NCBI GenBank assembly: GCA_026984165.1
Contig: JALSSQ010000308.1
Coordinates: forward strand, 1 to 7,262
Reading direction: 5' to 3'
From: Sulfurovum sp.
GTDB lineage: Bacteria > Campylobacterota > Campylobacteria > Campylobacterales > Sulfurovaceae
Length of the DNA stretch: 7,262 bases
Below are positions 5,499 through 7,262 of this stretch, piece by piece. Below the pieces are notes generated by a model. That model made no database searches. It saw only the letters and a list, made by a program, of their open reading frames with translations, and was not told where the DNA came from. Within the stretch, counting starts at the first letter, position 1, and each line of letters opens with the position of its first letter. A program made the translations under genes and the position numbers.

Positions 5499-5592
5499 TA
5501 AACAGGTCTCCTTTTTCTAAGGCATAGCCTTAGTAAAATTCCTCTCACTAAAGCTTCGCCATCGGCGAGAAATCTAGCGTTAGAATATATTA
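5499..5592 (-). promoter_or_regulatory. Structured 5' leader of pdxJ with two hairpins
   Basis: The predicted leader is about 94 nt. It contains a 7-bp perfect hairpin CTAAGGC-ATA-GCCTTAG (5517-5533) immediately before the A-run and GGAGA of the Shine-Dalgarno, and a 5-bp GC-rich hairpin TCGCC-ATC-GGCGA (5556-5568). It matches no riboswitch class I recognise, and no transcription terminator follows either stem. Either a regulatory leader or a dispersed intergenic repeat that carries a ribosome-binding site is possible. Confidence 0.4.
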
Positions 5593-5598
5593 GTATTG

Positions 5599-5604
5599 AT
5601 TATA
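5599..5604 (-). promoter_or_regulatory. Putative -10 box of the pdxJ-pdxA operon
   Basis: TATAAT on the minus strand, preceded by a T-rich stretch (CTTTTTGT), lies just after the stop codon of the upstream small membrane-protein gene. It would start transcription near 5592. No clear -35 box is seen. Confidence 0.5.
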
Positions 5605-5616
5605 ACAAAAAGAGCA

Positions 5617-5982
5617 TTAACTCTCTGGATTTTCTTGTGTGCTTGCTTTGGTAGTTTTTCGTTTTTTGTAAGTACGCTTTTTAGGCTTACTCTCTTCCAT
5701 AATGGTTTTGGTTTTCTTCAGAGAGAGGTTGTAAAACCAGATGATACCCAGGAGTAAAACAGCCCCTATAAGAAAATGGTAAACAACTATCCCTGCACCC
5801 ATACCGTAGATGAAGTTAAGCATATGTTGCTTCTCTATCTTCTCTTCTGAGGTCATGAGTGCTTCATCTTTTTTAAAGATACCTATGGCATTGTCTAAAA
5901 ATCCACCTGCACTTTGCAAAATGTTAGCGCTTTTTTCTTTGATGTTTTGCAGTGTAAAATTATTCTTTTCTATTTGATTCAT
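5617..5982 (-). CDS. Small single-TM hypothetical protein with basic C-terminal tail
   Basis: I do not recognise the family. With the ATG at 5982 the product has 121 residues: an amphipathic N-terminal half (NIKEKSANILQSAGGFLDNA at about 13-32), one strong membrane segment at about 59-84 (MGAGIVVYHFLIGAVLLLGI), and a very basic tail (KPKKRTYKKRKTTK at 99-112) expected in the cytoplasm or binding nucleic acid or phospholipid. The frame also opens at a GTG at 6033, but the ATG is preferred: a TATAAT box at 5994-5989 would put the transcription start on this ATG, and the DNA beyond it belongs to a toxin pseudogene on the other strand. No Shine-Dalgarno is seen, consistent with a leaderless mRNA. 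It is in the same direction as pdxJ, which begins 119 bp after its stop. Confidence 0.75.
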   Translation of the reverse strand: MNQIEKNNFTLQNIKEKSANILQSAGGFLDNAIGIFKKDEALMTSEEKIEKQHMLNFIYGMGAGIVVYHFLIGAVLLLGIIWFYNLSLKKTKTIMEESKPKKRTYKKRKTTKASTQENPES

Positions 5983-5988
5983 AATGTG

Positions 5989-5994
5989 ATTATA
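5989..5994 (-). promoter_or_regulatory. Putative -10 box of the small membrane-protein gene
   Basis: TATAAT on the minus strand ends exactly 6 nt before the ATG at 5982, so usual spacing puts the transcription start on the A of the start codon. The same 6-nt arrangement is found for the gene at 2513. Confidence 0.55.
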
Positions 5995-6023
5995 ACGAAA
6001 ATTTTGAAAAACTAGGGGTTTGA

Positions 6024-6287
6024 TTTTTGACACCTATTTATGCGCTAGAAGGTTTGGGGTTACAATTTATCTTTGAGCTTAAATAGGTTTTGATGCTATC
6101 TCTTATGCTCCTGCGACTTGGTCTACTTTTGAACATGGCTTTAGACGCTATTTACTCTCACGGTTTCCATTTTCGATTATCTACAAAGAAGAAGAGCATC
6201 AAGTCTTGGTGCTTGCTGTCATACAATAGTCGTAATCCAGAGTATTGGAAAGAGCGTGTGGATAGTTTAACTACTGATAGAACATAA
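6024..6287 (+). pseudogene. Decayed RelE/ParE-family toxin gene (frameshifted, stop-interrupted)
   Basis: Three consecutive pieces together read as the C-terminal two-thirds of a RelE/ParE-type toxin. Piece 1 (6042-6083) reads ALEGLGLQFIFELK and then meets a TAG at 6084. Piece 2, in the next frame (6092-6223), reads DAISYAPATWSTFEHGFRR, then YLLSRFPFSIIYKEEEHQ, then VLVLAVI, and meets a TAG at 6227. Piece 3, back in the first frame (6225-6287), reads NSRNPEYWKERVDSLTTDRT and ends in TAA. The RR...L.RFP..IIY...VLAV..SR.P.YWKxR pattern is the family signature. A missing T in a T-run near 6088-6091 and a lost CA dinucleotide near 6221-6225 explain the two shifts. The N-terminus and any antitoxin gene are absent, so it is a non-functional remnant. 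A TTG-initiated frame from 6090 is real only in its last 20 residues. Confidence 0.82.
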
Positions 6288-6306
6288 TGAAGCAGAAGCT
6301 TCGTTA
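6285..6306. terminator. Hairpin at the end of the DUF3465 gene and toxin remnant
   Basis: TAATGAAGC (6285-6293) and GCTTCGTTA (6298-6306) form a 9-bp stem with one G-U pair on the plus strand and an AGAA loop. It begins 4 nt after the stop codon of the minus-strand gene at 6311. Neither side has a long U-run, so termination strength is uncertain. It also contains the stop codon of the toxin pseudogene. Confidence 0.42.
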
Positions 6307-6310
6307 CGAG

Positions 6311-6763
6311 TTAATTATAGGTTACTCCATCATGTTTTAGATAACCATCTATATGTAAACCATTTGGATCACGATGCGTCCAATGCACTAAACCACCTTT
6401 TTCATTCCAGACATATTCTCCATAAAATTCTACAGTATCATGAAGTGATAAAATATCAATTTTTGTGGATATATCAATATTATGCGAAATTAATATGGTT
6501 TGTCCTGAAGAAAGTTTGAGTATAAATTTTTGATGTTTTGTCCCAGTGGTGTCATCTGCTAGAAGTTTTATGACATTCCCTTTTCCGTGTACTTGTATAT
6601 TTTCTTCATGGTTTTCAAAAGCAGTCTGTAACCTTTGGTCATCAGCATTGGTGCTTGTATGGTTATTAGTATTTGTAGTATCTGAGGTGATATTATTTCT
6701 ACCACAAGCATTAAAATTAAAGAGTGATAAAACAAAGAGAAGAATAAAAGTAAGTTGTCTCAT
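6311..6763 (-). CDS. DUF3465-family protein with lipoprotein-like signal
   Basis: The 150-residue product has a short hydrophobic signal (about 4-18) ending in NFNAC, with Cys20 as a plausible but off-consensus lipobox cysteine. A low-complexity Asn/Thr linker (about 22-40) leads to a globular domain. That domain (about 56-150) reads IQVHGKGNVIKLLADDTTG, HQKFILKLSSGQTILISHNI, HDTVEFYGEYVWNEKGG and VHWTHRDPNGLHIDGYLKHD, which I recognise as DUF3465, a small beta-rich domain of unknown function often found in exported proteins. It is expected in the periplasm, perhaps anchored to a membrane. The ATG is preceded by AAAGG at about 8-nt spacing (6771-6775). The gene stands alone between a toxin remnant and divergent argG and is AT-rich, so acquisition by transfer is possible. 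Confidence 0.85.
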   Translation of the reverse strand: MRQLTFILLFVLSLFNFNACGRNNITSDTTNTNNHTSTNADDQRLQTAFENHEENIQVHGKGNVIKLLADDTTGTKHQKFILKLSSGQTILISHNIDISTKIDILSLHDTVEFYGEYVWNEKGGLVHWTHRDPNGLHIDGYLKHDGVTYN

Positions 6764-6795
6764 AAAAGTAACCTTTGTTAATATAAGTATTTAAA

Positions 6796-6801
6796 ATTAT
6801 A
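6796..6801 (-). promoter_or_regulatory. Putative -10 box of the DUF3465 gene
   Basis: TATAAT on the minus strand in the divergent region with argG would start transcription near 6789 and give a leader of about 25 nt that contains the AAAGG ribosome-binding site. Confidence 0.5.
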
Positions 6802-6841
6802 CATAGTTAAAATAAAAATCCACCCCTAACCAAAATTACGC

Positions 6842-6847
6842 TAAAAT
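6842..6847 (+). promoter_or_regulatory. Putative -10 box of argG
   Basis: TAAAAT lies 30 nt before the argG ATG and is the best -10 candidate on the plus strand of this divergent region. A start near 6854 gives a leader of about 24 nt with AAAGG at 6865-6869. No -35 box or recognisable operator is seen. Confidence 0.42.
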
Positions 6848-6877
6848 CGCGTCAATATTATTGCAAAGGTTTTTAAC

Positions 6878-7262
6878 ATGGCAAAAAGAACAATCAAAAA
6901 AGCCGTACTCGCTTACTCTGGTGGGCTTGATACGAGTATCATTCTTAAATGGCTTCAAGACGAGTATGAGTGTGAGGTAGTGACATTTACTGCTGACCTT
7001 GGTCAGGGTGAAGAGGTAGAGCCTGCACGTCAAAAAGCGTTGGATATGGGTATCAAAGAAGAAAATATCTTCATACTTGACCTACGTGAAGAGTTTGTCA
7101 AAGACTTTGTATTTCCTATGTTTAGAGCCAATGCTATTTATGAGGGTGAGTATCTGCTTGGTACCTCTATCGCACGTCCACTCATCTCTAAAAAGCAGAT
7201 AGAGATAGCACACCAAACAGGTGCTGATGCAGTCTCTCATGGAGCTACAGGAAAAGGGAATG
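6878..7262 (+). CDS. argG: Argininosuccinate synthase, 3' end missing (partial)
   Basis: ArgG joins citrulline and aspartate with ATP to form argininosuccinate in arginine synthesis, in the cytoplasm. The first 128 residues are present and the frame is open at the window end; full-length enzymes have about 400 residues. The N-terminal ATP-pyrophosphatase (PP-loop) motif AYSGGLDTS is at residues 12-20, followed by TADLGQGEE (38-46), YLLGTSIARPLISKKQIEIA (92-111) and the conserved HGATGKGN at 121-128. These identify the family without ambiguity. The ATG has AAAGG (6865-6869) at 8-nt spacing. It diverges from the DUF3465 gene. Confidence 0.97.
   Translation, partial: MAKRTIKKAVLAYSGGLDTSIILKWLQDEYECEVVTFTADLGQGEEVEPARQKALDMGIKEENIFILDLREEFVKDFVFPMFRANAIYEGEYLLGTSIARPLISKKQIEIAHQTGADAVSHGATGKGN

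Noticed and set aside
5983..6033. N-terminal extension of the small TM protein to a GTG at 6033
   Set aside because: The -10 box at 5994-5989 lies inside the extension and the DNA beyond 6024 belongs to the toxin pseudogene; no ribosome-binding site supports the GTG.
6090..6287. A TTG-started 65-aa plus-strand ORF with a hydrophobic N-terminus
   Set aside because: Only its last 20 residues match a protein family; the first part is an out-of-frame reading of the toxin remnant, so it is not a real gene.
6836..7033. Minus-strand ORF over the start of argG
   Set aside because: It is antisense to the conserved PP-loop coding region of argG and has no recognisable features.
1..7262. Defence island, prophage or other large new multi-gene system
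   Set aside because: Genes are mostly ordinary biosynthetic or small hypothetical ones in separate transcription units; there are no nucleases, integrases, phage genes or effector-type domains apart from the dead toxin fragment.

Overview
The window looks like chromosomal DNA from a member of the Campylobacterota (Epsilonproteobacteria), probably a Sulfurovum- or Sulfurimonas-like relative. The reasons are the AT-rich intergenic DNA, promoters with a clear TATAAT-type -10 box but no convincing -35 box, a pdxJ-pdxA operon with the long PdxJ form known from Helicobacter and Campylobacter, and TPR proteins beside core biosynthetic genes. The genus is an inference. No tRNA, rRNA, CRISPR array, prophage or intact insertion sequence was seen.

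Layout. Positions 2-991 (+) hold the 3' part of a TPR-protein gene whose start lies before the window. It is followed by trpC (1036-1830, +, with its own -10 box). trpC converges on yqeY (1992-2435, -) across a long imperfect inverted repeat. yqeY diverges from a small conserved-looking gene (2513-2779, +) at a palindromic pair of back-to-back -10 boxes. Next come a membrane-anchored TPR protein (2840-3487, +) and an overlapping Cys-rich zinc-ribbon-like small protein (3477-3707, +). These converge on the vitamin B6 operon pdxJ-pdxA (5498 to 3704, -), and the two tail-to-tail stop codons share the palindrome TTAA. Upstream of pdxJ lie a small single-TM protein gene (5617-5982, -), a decayed RelE/ParE-family toxin pseudogene (about 6024-6287, +), a DUF3465 lipoprotein-like gene (6311-6763, -) and the 5' part of argG (6878 to the window end, +).

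Function. Most of the window is core metabolism: tryptophan synthesis (TrpC), pyridoxal phosphate synthesis (PdxJ and PdxA, consecutive in the pathway), arginine synthesis (ArgG) and a tRNA-amidotransferase-related YqeY protein. The accessory signals are small. The clearest are a textbook-like pair of inverted REP palindromes that fills the pdxJ/pdxA intercistronic gap, a perfect 4 x 7-bp tandem repeat inside pdxA, the toxin pseudogene split over two reading frames, and two genes whose TATAAT box sits exactly 6 nt before the ATG, suggesting leaderless mRNAs. I found no evidence for a large undescribed multi-gene system; the novelty here lies in short repeats and regulatory architecture.
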